Origin: DASQDN01 sp963833675
Lineage (GTDB): Bacteria > Acidobacteriota > Terriglobia > Bryobacterales > Bryobacteraceae
DNA: 64,000 nt
Direction of reading: 5' to 3'
Assembly (NCBI GenBank): GCA_963833675.1
Contig: CAWHYW010000035.1
Span: forward strand, 77,687 to 141,686
Under the pieces are notes generated by a model. The model was not told the DNA's origin and searched no databases. It saw only the letters and a list, made by a program, of their open reading frames with translations. Shown piece by piece: positions 46,600 through 54,930 of the stretch. The position numbers and the translations under genes were made by a program. Position 1 is the first letter of the stretch. The number at the start of each line of letters is the position of its first letter.

Positions 46600-47418
46600 C
46601 TACTTCTGGTCGTACGGAGTGATACGGCGCACCCAAATGTTCCGGAAGCGTACGCGAGTATCGTGATCTTGCAGCGCGAGCGGCTCTTCATCACCGTGCG
46701 GCTCGTAGGTGCCGACAACGCGATGCGCCATGCGTCCGATGATCTGTTTGTGATGGTGCAGCATCACACCGTTGTGAATCACAGTCGCGTAGCCGGGCTT
46801 TACGAGCTTCTCACCTTCGAACTTCGGCGCCTCAAACAGGATGTCATAGGTTTGCCATTCGCCCGGCTTCTTAGAGGCGTTCACCAGCGGCGGCCACTGC
46901 CCGTAGATCGCCCCAGCCTGGCCGTCGGCATAGGTGGGATTGTCCCAGGAATCGAGCACCTGGATTTCGTAACGATGCATCAGAAGCACGCCGCTGTTTG
47001 CTCGCCACTGGCTGGTACCGTCGATCTCCGTCGGTGTCGCAAACTCGAGATGCAGCTGGATGTCGCCGAATTTCTCTTTGCTGACCAGATCGCCTATACC
47101 ACCTTTCGAGTATGTATAGCCGTTTTCCACCGTCCATGCTGCGGGCTCCATCGCCTTCGTCTTCTTGTCCATGGTTTGCCACTTCGACAGATCCTTGCCG
47201 TCAAAAAGGACGATGGCGTCGGAAGGAGGCGCTCCAGGGGTGGCGCCTGGTGTCACCATGCGCGGCCTCGGCCGGTCGATATCATGGACCTTCCACTTTT
47301 GCCCCGGTAGAACAGGCGTGTCGGAGTAGCCCGTCGGGGATGTCCGCATCTGCTTTTGCTGGGCTGGCGCCAAGGTGGCACAAATGCTGACCAAAATCGT
47401 TACGAGCGAGAGTTTCAT
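46600..47418 (-). CDS. Secreted DUF1080 (3-keto-disaccharide hydrolase-like) protein
   Basis: An intact 272-residue protein with signal peptide MKLSLVTILVSICATLAPAQ. The DUF1080 jelly-roll is recognised from AIVLFDGKDLSKWQTMDKKT, WTVENGYTYSKGGIGDLVSK, FGDIQLHLEFATPTEIDGTS, NSGVLLMHRYEIQVLDSWDN and IGRMAHRVVGTYEPHGDEEP. Members of this family cleave 3-keto-glycosides or have concanavalin-like sugar-binding roles; activity here is inferred from family only. It ends 3 bases from the convergent kinase gene and starts 14 bases from the divergent histidine kinase. Confidence 0.85.
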   Translation of the reverse strand: MKLSLVTILVSICATLAPAQQKQMRTSPTGYSDTPVLPGQKWKVHDIDRPRPRMVTPGATPGAPPSDAIVLFDGKDLSKWQTMDKKTKAMEPAAWTVENGYTYSKGGIGDLVSKEKFGDIQLHLEFATPTEIDGTSQWRANSGVLLMHRYEIQVLDSWDNPTYADGQAGAIYGQWPPLVNASKKPGEWQTYDILFEAPKFEGEKLVKPGYATVIHNGVMLHHHKQIIGRMAHRVVGTYEPHGDEEPLALQDHDTRVRFRNIWVRRITPYDQK

Positions 47419-47432
47419 CCGATCCTCAGTAT

Positions 47433-49331
47433 ATGCCCGGTGAATCCGGCAAAATAGAATTGAGCATGGGGTCATCGGCCGAAATTTCTGCGCTGGAAGA
47501 GCGACTTTCAAAACTTGGCCCGGAGGCTAAGAACGAACGCGTCCAAGTTTTGAATGAACTGGCATTTGCTCTCCGGGTATCGGAGCAATGGGACCGGATA
47601 CAGGCGTGCGCGACTGAGGCGGCGAGCCTTGCGCACGAGATCGGCAATGGACCCGCAGAAGGCCGTGCTCTCGGCACGATTGCTTTTGTACAGTACATCC
47701 GCTCAGATCTGAAGCCGGCGCTTGCCAACTGCATGCAGGGGTTGCGCCTCGCCACCGGCGATGCCGCAATAGATGCGCAGATCCGAGTCGTTCTGGGAAT
47801 GGTGCAGTGGAGTCTGGGAAACTTTGACGAAGCTCTGAGGCATATCGAACGAAGTCTGCCGGTTCTTCGAGAGCTCAAGGACAGAAATACAGAAGCTTTC
47901 GCAACTTCGGCAAAGGGAGGTATTCTGCACAGCCTGGGCCAATACGATCTCGCCGTGGCCTGTCACCAGGATGCGCTGGAGTTATTCCGCGACGAAGGCT
48001 TGGATGTGGGTGTCGGACGAGCGCTTTCAGGCTTGGGCAGCGCCTACCAGGCTGTTGGACTAATGAGTGCGGCGCTCGAGTGCCATCGTGACAGCCTCGC
48101 AATTGCGGAAAAGGCTGGAAATTCCCTGGGATTGTCCAGGGCTCTGACCGACTTGGGAGAAGTTTACGAGTCTGAGAATAAGCTGCAGGAAGCGATTGGC
48201 TGTCATGAGCGCGCACTCGCAATCCGGGAGCAGGAAAAATACCTGCAATCCCAGGCAACCAATCTGTTCCACCTTGGCAGCATACATCACAAGCTTGGGC
48301 ACACCGATCGCGCTCTCGATTATTTGAAGCGCGGATTGAACATCGCCCAGGAAATCGGCGCCCGTCCCAAGGCAATCGACTTTCACCATCTCCTATCCGA
48401 AATGTATGAGGGTACTGGAGATTTGGCGTTAGCCCTGCACCACTACAAAGCCTACGAGAAGACCAAGGCCGAGTTGTTCAGCGATCAGGCCATGCTCCGC
48501 AGCAAGGCTATCGAACTGGAAGCTCAGTTGGAGATCCATCGCTTACGTAATGTGGAACTCGCGCAACTGCTCGATGAATTGCAGGCGACGCAGGCAGAGC
48601 TGTTAAGTCGCGACCGCCTCGCCTCATTGGGAAGCTTGGTAGCGGCGCTGGCGCATGAAATCAATTCCCCATTAGGCGTGATCTTAAGCTCCTCCGACTT
48701 GACGATCCGCTGCGCCGATAAACTTGGAGCTGACACAAACGCCAAGTCTGCGATTGATGTATTGCGCACGAATGCCCGCTTGATCGCCGACGCGAGTCAA
48801 CGAATCGGCAAGCTGGTGACGAGCTTGAAAGGTTTTGCGCACCTGGATCGCGCGGAGTTCGGAGAAGTTGACATCGTTCAGTCGCTGGAGAACACATTGG
48901 CGCTGCTCGAGCCGGAGTTCCGCGGGCGGGTGGCCGTGGAGCGCGACTACGCGCCTGTGCCTCATCTCAATGCGTATGGCGCCGAACTGAACCAGGTTTT
49001 CATGCACCTATTACGAAATGCGGCGCAGGCGATCGACGGCGAAGGCGTAGTGCGCCTCGAGACGGAGGTGGACGATCAAGCCGTTCGTATCGTGGTAGAG
49101 GACTCGGGTCGAGGTCTTACACGGGCGCAACAGGACGCGATCTTCAATCCGGCGTTCAACAAAGAAGGGAATCGGGTTCGCGCTTCTCTGAGTCTTTTTG
49201 CTTGCTTGAATACGGTTCGCAAGCACGGCGGAGATATCCAGGTGAAAAGCACTCCTGGACAGGGATCTACTTTCACAGTAGTTCTGCCAACATCGCTTGA
49301 GAACGGACCCGAACCGGTACGCGCGGCCTAG
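47433..49331 (+). CDS. Cytosolic TPR-histidine kinase (orphan)
   Basis: A 632-residue protein (or 621 from an ATG at 47466) with no membrane segment. Seven or so TPR repeats (residues ~40-350, e.g. GRALSGLGSAYQAVGLMSAA and SRALTDLGEVYESENKLQEA) are followed by a coiled coil and a HisKA/HATPase core. The phosphoacceptor is His408 in AALAHEINSPLG; the N-box is FMHLLRNAAQAIDGEG and the G1 box VVEDSGRGL. The G2 box reads KEGNRVRASLSLFACLNTVR instead of a GTGLGL type. No response regulator is adjacent. Confidence 0.88.
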   Translation: MPGESGKIELSMGSSAEISALEERLSKLGPEAKNERVQVLNELAFALRVSEQWDRIQACATEAASLAHEIGNGPAEGRALGTIAFVQYIRSDLKPALANCMQGLRLATGDAAIDAQIRVVLGMVQWSLGNFDEALRHIERSLPVLRELKDRNTEAFATSAKGGILHSLGQYDLAVACHQDALELFRDEGLDVGVGRALSGLGSAYQAVGLMSAALECHRDSLAIAEKAGNSLGLSRALTDLGEVYESENKLQEAIGCHERALAIREQEKYLQSQATNLFHLGSIHHKLGHTDRALDYLKRGLNIAQEIGARPKAIDFHHLLSEMYEGTGDLALALHHYKAYEKTKAELFSDQAMLRSKAIELEAQLEIHRLRNVELAQLLDELQATQAELLSRDRLASLGSLVAALAHEINSPLGVILSSSDLTIRCADKLGADTNAKSAIDVLRTNARLIADASQRIGKLVTSLKGFAHLDRAEFGEVDIVQSLENTLALLEPEFRGRVAVERDYAPVPHLNAYGAELNQVFMHLLRNAAQAIDGEGVVRLETEVDDQAVRIVVEDSGRGLTRAQQDAIFNPAFNKEGNRVRASLSLFACLNTVRKHGGDIQVKSTPGQGSTFTVVLPTSLENGPEPVRAA

Positions 49332-49550
49332 GGCCTCGGGCGATTGCTTCCCGGCGGCTTCCAGGTTAGGCTCGTACACGTCACACAGCGCGACACACTG
49401 CGCGCCAACCTTCTGAAACTTATCCGTGAATATAGCGTCCGCGACCGCCGGTCGCGATCACCCATAAGTGATCCGGTCATTTGCGCCGAACGCGGAAGCA
49501 GGCACAAACAGGGGAGCAGCGGCCCCTGCGAGAAAATTTCGTCTGTCCAC
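49332..49550 (-). pseudogene. N-terminal remnant of a Gfo/Idh/MocA oxidoreductase
   Basis: Conceptual translation from a GTG at 49550 (AGGAGGA at 49557-49563 as ribosome-binding site) reads VDRRNFLAGAAAPLFVPAS, then, after breaks near 49480 and 49440, ITYGVIATGGRGRYIHG and KVGAQCVALCDVYEPNLEAA. This is a Tat leader, the Rossmann loop and the following strand of this family. The similarity stops at about 49332, where the histidine kinase gene ends, so only ~73 residues remain. It sits directly behind the methyltransferase gene, whose stop lies inside its ribosome-binding site. A truncated, non-functional copy. Confidence 0.6.
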
Positions 49551-49559
49551 AACATCCTC

Positions 49560-50261
49560 CTAGCGGCGCGCCGTCAGGATCCGCGATGGATAGAAGCCCT
49601 GACGCAGCGCCTTGTCGCCAGTAATTCTAAAATCCAGCGACTCGATCAGTTCCGGAATGCGCTGCGCGACCTGGCGTCCCCAGAAAGCCGGCGCCAGGCT
49701 TCCACACACCCGGTAAGCCTGATTGAAGAACTCCGTATTCTGGCCGATCAACACCAGCGTAAATGTGCCTCTCCGGCGCAAAACACGGTAGATCTCCTGC
49801 AACGCCACGACGATATCGTCACCCGATAGCAGTTCGAGCAGGTAGCAGCACATCACGGCGTCGAAACTCTCGTCGCGAAACGGCATGTATCGCGCGTCGA
49901 CGGCTTCGCATTGCGTGCGCGAATCGGGGAACTTGCGCCGGACGATCCGCTGTGTACGGGCAGCCATGTTAGGGGAGAGATCCAACCCGATTGTGCATCC
50001 ATTCGGGTTCGCCGCCACCAGACGGTGAAACATTTCGCCCGACCCGGTGGCAACCTCCAATACGCGCATCCCGTCCCGTATGCCTGAGACCTCCAGCGCA
50101 TGCTCGTGCGCTTTGGAGTGGAAGAAAAAGGTCGACATCGGATATACGAGAGACAGCGCATCGTAGACGCGCCGTGTCCTCCCGGCGATAGTCGACGGAA
50201 GCGCATCCGCAATGTTGCCATTTACGGGATAAGTGATCAGTTTGCTCAATGTTCGCTCCAT
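49560..50261 (-). CDS. Class I SAM-dependent methyltransferase (UbiE-like)
   Basis: An intact 233-residue enzyme. The SAM loop is MRVLEVATGSGEMFHRLVAA, motif II is CTIGLDLSPNMAARTQRI, and post-I/III regions include EAVDARYMPFRDESFDAVMC and YRVLRRRGTFTLVLIG. This matches UbiE/COQ5-type methyltransferases, but the substrate (quinone, lipid or other) is not determinable. It follows the LytS-like kinase gene by 17 bases on the same strand and is followed by the oxidoreductase remnant. Confidence 0.82.
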   Translation of the reverse strand: MERTLSKLITYPVNGNIADALPSTIAGRTRRVYDALSLVYPMSTFFFHSKAHEHALEVSGIRDGMRVLEVATGSGEMFHRLVAANPNGCTIGLDLSPNMAARTQRIVRRKFPDSRTQCEAVDARYMPFRDESFDAVMCCYLLELLSGDDIVVALQEIYRVLRRRGTFTLVLIGQNTEFFNQAYRVCGSLAPAFWGRQVAQRIPELIESLDFRITGDKALRQGFYPSRILTARR

Positions 50262-50278
50262 CAGAAGTGGCTCGAGAC

Positions 50279-51595
50279 TTAAGATACTGCGGCCATGTAA
50301 CTCTTCTGTTCCGGCAACTCGATTTCCGTTTGCGTTCCATGTCCTGGCCTGCTGTCGATAGACATACGGTAATCGTTGCCGAACAACACCTTTAACCGCT
50401 CATTCACATTGTTGATGCCAATACCCTGCTCGAACAGTGTCGCCAGCTTGGCTTCCGGAATGCCGACACCGTCATCTTCAACAAGCAGGAAGAGCCGTCC
50501 ACCCTCCAGACGGCTACGTATTCGGATCATACCTCCATCCACCTTGCTACTCAAACCGTGCTTGATGCTGTTCTCGATCAGAGGCTGCAGAAGCATGCTC
50601 GGGACCAGTCTATCCATGGTTGTGGGGTCGATTTCTTTAACGAACCGCAGCTTGTCTCCGAATCGCACCAGTTCGATTCCCATATAGTCGTCAATGAACT
50701 GGATTTCCTCGCGCAGCGAATTCAGATTTTCGCGCATGCGTAGAAGGCTGCGGAGGATGCTCGACAGCCGGTAAATCATCGTGCGCGCTTGTTCCGGGTC
50801 CAGGCGGATTAAAGAGGCAATCGAGTTCAGGGTATTGAAGAGAAAATGCGGATTGATCTGCCGCGTGAGGGCGGCCAGGCGCGCTTCGTTCAACAGACGC
50901 TGCTGGGATTCGAGTTTCTCCTCGTTCCGGGTGGCGCTCCAAACCTTCAAAGGTAGAGTGACCGCAAATACCGTAGAGATAAATACGGCAAAAAGCGCGG
51001 ACGCGCGCCATTCGTCGGGCGAATACAACGCGAAGATTCCGGCGGGCCCGAAAAGATGCAGCCCGATCCATCGCAGACATTCGGCAAACAGGATGGTGGA
51101 GAGGAAGACCAGATGGAATACTCGCGTCCGGGCCGGTCGGCTCTTGCGCAGCATGCGGTACAGGCTCAGGTCGAAGAACGGTGAAAATCGCCAAACCTCC
51201 TCGGGGTCAGGGGCCAAGTCCCTCAGCAGGCCGCCCAGAACGCCTACACCGGCAAACAGAGCCATCGTTAGATACTCACCCGCAAATATCATTGCCGGCA
51301 GAGAGATGAGCACGCCCGCAATCAACCCGGAGACGTAGCCTCCCAGAATCCCGGCAAGCAGGCTCCCCTCAAGTCCCAGGTCTACCGCCTTATAGACGCC
51401 GGTAACTACGCGCGTTGCAACACCGGCCCCGAAAATTGCCGCAAAGCCGAGAGCGAGTTGCACCCGTTGGATCAGGGTGCGTCCGTCGCGAAGCAGCGCC
51501 CGCCTCAGAAAATTGGCTCTTACCAGAATGCTGGCCAGCGCGGCAGCAACGGCAAGCTTGATAAGCAAGTTAACGACGAGTTGCTGCTCTAGCAT
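50279..51595 (-). CDS. LytS/YehU-type membrane sensor histidine kinase (orphan)
   Basis: A 438-residue intact protein. Residues 1-220 hold about six to seven membrane helices in a 5TM-LYT-like arrangement (AGVATRVVTGVYKAVDLGLE, LLAGILGGYVSGLIAGVLIS). The cytosolic His_kinase domain has LTRQINPHFLFNTLNSIASL with phosphoacceptor His250 and the characteristic NPHFLFN, then PLIENSIKHGLSSK and VEDDGVGIPEAKLATL. LytS-type kinases usually pair with a LytTR response regulator encoded next door, which is not seen here. The methyltransferase gene follows 17 bases later. Confidence 0.9.
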   Translation of the reverse strand: MLEQQLVVNLLIKLAVAAALASILVRANFLRRALLRDGRTLIQRVQLALGFAAIFGAGVATRVVTGVYKAVDLGLEGSLLAGILGGYVSGLIAGVLISLPAMIFAGEYLTMALFAGVGVLGGLLRDLAPDPEEVWRFSPFFDLSLYRMLRKSRPARTRVFHLVFLSTILFAECLRWIGLHLFGPAGIFALYSPDEWRASALFAVFISTVFAVTLPLKVWSATRNEEKLESQQRLLNEARLAALTRQINPHFLFNTLNSIASLIRLDPEQARTMIYRLSSILRSLLRMRENLNSLREEIQFIDDYMGIELVRFGDKLRFVKEIDPTTMDRLVPSMLLQPLIENSIKHGLSSKVDGGMIRIRSRLEGGRLFLLVEDDGVGIPEAKLATLFEQGIGINNVNERLKVLFGNDYRMSIDSRPGHGTQTEIELPEQKSYMAAVS

Positions 51596-51621
51596 GCGGC
51601 CTGCCGAACATTATAATTAGA

Positions 51622-51640
51622 GGAGAATTCTGGATTCTCT
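51622..51640 (+). promoter_or_regulatory. Hairpin over a ribosome-binding-like site in the ribA leader
   Basis: GAGAAT (51623-51628) and ATTCTC (51634-51639) form a perfect 6-base stem with a 5-base loop. The left arm overlaps AGAGGAG, the only good ribosome-binding sequence near ribA. From AGGAG to the ATG at 51649 is 23 bases, too far for normal use; an in-frame ATT at 51634 is at the usual distance. Either the start is unusual or the hairpin brings the site closer. No FMN-riboswitch signature is seen. Confidence 0.3.
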
Positions 51641-51648
51641 ATCATTTG

Positions 51649-52254
51649 ATGGCTGCCAGCTCTGCATTTCAACTCATCAAAGTAGCCGAAGCAGATTTTC
51701 CCAGTCGCTTCGGTCACTTCCGTATCTTCGGCTTTGAAGGCGAATATCCCACCGGCGTGGAAGAGGCCGTTGTCTTGTGTACCGGCGACCTGTCCGGTCC
51801 GCCGCCGCTCGTGCGAATCCATTCAGAGTGCCTGACCGGTGATGTCTTCCATAGCCTCCGGTGCGATTGCCGCGCCCAACTCGAATTGGCTTTGTACCGC
51901 CTGCGCGAGGAGGGTCGCGGGATGATCATCTACGAACACCAGGAAGGTCGCGGCATCGGTCTGATGAACAAGCTTCGAGCTTACCAACTGCAAGATGCAG
52001 GCGCCGACACTGTGGAGGCCAACGAGCAACTTGGCTTCAGGGCGGATCATCGGGAGTATCAACTGCCGGGATCGATTCTGAAATACTTCGATATCCATAA
52101 GGTCCGTCTGCTGTCGAACAATCCGGATAAGATCAGCGCCTTGGAACGGGCAGGCATTGAAGTTGTCGAGCGCGTGCCTTGCCAGGTTGAACCCATAGCC
52201 ACTACTGAAGATTACCTTCGCACAAAAAAAGAGAAGCTGGGTCACCTGCTCTAA
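51649..52254 (+). CDS. ribA: GTP cyclohydrolase II
   Basis: A 201-residue enzyme for the first step of riboflavin synthesis from GTP. The zinc site is CLTGDVFHSLRCDC (Cys61, Cys72, Cys74), followed by RGMIIYEHQEGRGIGLMNKL, AYQLQDAGADTVEANEQLGF and the NNPDKISALERAGIEVVERV region, all typical of RibA. It is the stand-alone form without the RibB half. Start assigned to the ATG at 51649 (a TTG lies just before); see the hairpin entry for doubts. Followed 18 bases later by the aminopeptidase gene. No other rib gene is nearby. Confidence 0.92.
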   Translation: MAASSAFQLIKVAEADFPSRFGHFRIFGFEGEYPTGVEEAVVLCTGDLSGPPPLVRIHSECLTGDVFHSLRCDCRAQLELALYRLREEGRGMIIYEHQEGRGIGLMNKLRAYQLQDAGADTVEANEQLGFRADHREYQLPGSILKYFDIHKVRLLSNNPDKISALERAGIEVVERVPCQVEPIATTEDYLRTKKEKLGHLL

Positions 52255-52272
52255 ACGTCCAATAAACAAGCT

Positions 52273-54889
52273 ATGAAGTTGTTCCTGTTTCTTGCTCTTG
52301 CGTCCCTTGCGGCTGCAGCGGAAGCGCCGAACCTGCGTCTTCCCGGCGATGTGCAGCCGACGCGGTATGACCTGCGGTTGGACATTCTGCCTGCTCAAGA
52401 TACTTTCACCGGCACGATAGCGATAGACGTTCAGGTAAAGAAGACGACTCCGGTCATCTGGTTGAATTCCGCCGGCCTGAAGATCGCGTCTGCGAGCGTT
52501 GATGGCAAGTCCGCGAAGGTGGTGACCGGTAGCAATGATGCGTTTATCGGGATCGAGGGCGGATCGCCATTTAATCCCGGAGCCGCTCGGATTGAGATAA
52601 CGTATTCCGGCAATTTCCAAAAGAACGATGTCGAGGGTCTTTTCAAACAATCCGACGCGAACGCGTCTTATGTGTTCACCCAATTCGAGCCGACTTCGGC
52701 CCGGCGGGCGATTCCGTGTTTCGATGAGCCGGGATTCAAAACGCCTTGGCGGATCACCTTGCGTGTGCCCAAGGACATGTCCGCTTTCTCGAATACTCCG
52801 ATCGAGCGCGAGACAGTGGAAGGCGATACCAAGCTGGTGCGCTTCCAGGAATCGAAGCCGCTCCCCAGCTATTTAGTCGCCCTTGCCGTTGGGCCATTCG
52901 AGATTATCGACGGTGGGAAAGCGGGCAAGAACAACACTCCTCTTCGCGTGATCACGACTCGCGGGCATCGCGATGAGGTAAAGTATGCCCTCGAAATCAC
53001 GCCCAAGGTTTTCACTGCTCTCGAAAATTATTTCGGTGTCCCGTATCCCTACGAGAAGCTGGACCAGATCACAATCCCGGTCACAGTGGCATTCGGCGCA
53101 ATGGAGAATGCGGGACTGATCACCTATCAGTCTGCGATCCTTGCGATACGTCCGCAGGACGACACAGTCGCCCGGCGGCGAGGCACGACGGAGGTGATCA
53201 CTCACGAGATCGCGCACCAGTGGTTCGGAAACATGGTGACACCGGCCTGGTGGGACGACATCTGGCTGAACGAAGCCTTCGCGAGTTGGATGACCGATCG
53301 TATCGAAGAGCAGCAGTTCCCCGAGTGGAAGGAAGACGTGGCTGCGGTGAACAGCAAAAGCGCCGTTATGGGTACGGACACTCTGCTGTCGGCGCGGAAG
53401 ATCCGGCAGCCGATCACGTCGGAAGGCGACATCGGCAGCGCGTTCGACGACATCACGTACCTGAAAGGGCGCCGCCGTAATTCGCATGTTCGAGAATTAC
53501 GTCGGCCCTGAGTTGTTCCGCAAAGGCATTCAGAACTACATGCGAAAGCATCAATGGGGCAATGCGTCAGCGAATGACTTTTTGACCTCCATCAGCGAGG
53601 CTTCAGGCAAGAATGTCACCGCCGCATTTTCCACCTTCCTCGATCGCACCGGAGTGCCGCTGCTGAACGTGACTCTTAATTGCCAGGCCAGCTCGAAGCC
53701 ATCCGTTACAGTCGCTCAGGAGCGTCTTCTTCCCCTTGGCTCCAAGGGCAATCGCGCCGAGTACTGGCAGGTTCCCGTATGCTTCGAATACCAGGTAAAC
53801 GGCAAGACCTTCCGGCAATGCAATTTGATCGCGGATCCGAAGGACACCGTGGCATTGCAATCGGCGAACGCCTGTCCGGCTTGGCTGAATGCAAACGATG
53901 GCGGTACCGGCTATTACCGCGTCCGATATGAGGGAACAACTCAGCAGAAGCTCGTTGAAAACTTGCCAAAGCTCGATCTCGCGGAGAAAGTCAATCTGCT
54001 GAACGATGCTGGCGCGCTTTTAACTGCCGGTCAGATGCCTGCGGGGGAAGCGCTTGCGCTCGTACCGAAGTTCAAAGACAGTTCGGACCGGGAAATCATA
54101 AAGGCTGCCTTGCAGATTGCCCAACGGGTGAAAAACAGCGTGCCTCCCGAACGAAAGCCCAATTACGACCGCTTCATGCTGGCGATGTTCGATCAGAAAG
54201 CCCGGAGTCTCGGGATGCAATCGAAGCCCGGTGATAGTGATGACGATCGACTTCTGCGTCCCTCGCTCATAGCAGCGGCGGCCGAGCATGGTGACAAGGA
54301 GCTTATCGCGCAAGCCCGCGAGTTGGCTGACCGCTGGTTGAAGGACCGGAAATCCATCAGTCCCGATATGACCGCGACCGTCCTGGATATAGCGGCGGCG
54401 CACGGAGATCGCGCCTTCTTCAATCGTTTGGTGAAAGAACTCAAAGTTACCAAGGACCGCCGCGATCGGGACAAAATCGTGGCCGCCATCGGTTCTTTCC
54501 GCGACCCCGAAATTGCAAAGTCCGGATTGCAGTTACTGCTCGATCCTCAACTGGATATCCGCGACATCGATCAGCTTCTGTACAGGTACAATTCGGAGCC
54601 CGAAACCGAGAAAATCGCTTGGCCTTTCCTGGTTGCGAACTACGACAAGATTCTCCCCCGTCTTCCCTCGCGGCTAGGTAATCACGCTGGCGCCGATCTG
54701 CCCTTTGTCGGGAGCGCTTTTTGCGATGAGAAAGGCTACTCCGAGGTCCGGAACTTCTTTCAAGACAAGGTGAAATCAATGCCAGGCGCCGAGCACTCGC
54801 TCGACCAAGTGCTGGAACGAATCCAAGTCTGCGGACCGAGACGCGCAGCGCAGCAGCCTGAAGTCTGGAAATTCCTGGCGAACTGGTAA
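52273..54889 (+). CDS. Secreted M1-family zinc aminopeptidase (one frameshift)
   Basis: Composite of about 872 residues with a signal peptide (MKLFLFLALASLAAAAEAP). It shows the exopeptidase GAMEN motif (275-279), the zinc motif HEIAHQWFGN (His311, His315) with the third ligand in NEAFASWM (Glu334), and N-terminal QPTRYDLRLDILPAQDTFTG. Near 53470 a base is missing: TYLKG should continue as AAVIRMFENYVGPELFRKGI. The C-terminal helical ERAP1-like domain (DLAEKVNLLNDAGALLTAGQ) is complete. It probably releases N-terminal residues from peptides in the periplasm. A strong terminator follows. Confidence 0.93.
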
Positions 54890-54890
54890 A

Positions 54891-54918
54891 AAGGGCCGCC
54901 CGAATCGGACGGCCCCTT
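54891..54918. terminator. Strong bidirectional terminator
   Basis: AAGGGCCGCCCGA (54891-54903) and TCGGACGGCCCCTT (54905-54918) form a near-perfect GC-rich stem of about 13 pairs with one mismatch and minimal loop. A-rich sequence on the left (GGTAAAAAGG) provides the T tract for the minus strand, and TTCC on the right is a weak one for the plus strand. It lies exactly between the convergent aminopeptidase (stop 54889) and TonB receptor (stop 54931). Confidence 0.8.
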
Positions 54919-54930
54919 CCGTGGGAGAGA

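Noticed and set aside
49344..49829. Plus-strand frame after the histidine kinase
   Set aside because: It covers the oxidoreductase remnant and methyltransferase on the opposite strand; no motif or ribosome-binding site.
51823..52683. Long minus-strand open frame (286 codons) opposite ribA and the aminopeptidase start
   Set aside because: It is antisense to two well-supported genes, its protein has no recognisable motif and it crosses the gene boundary; a GC-driven shadow frame.
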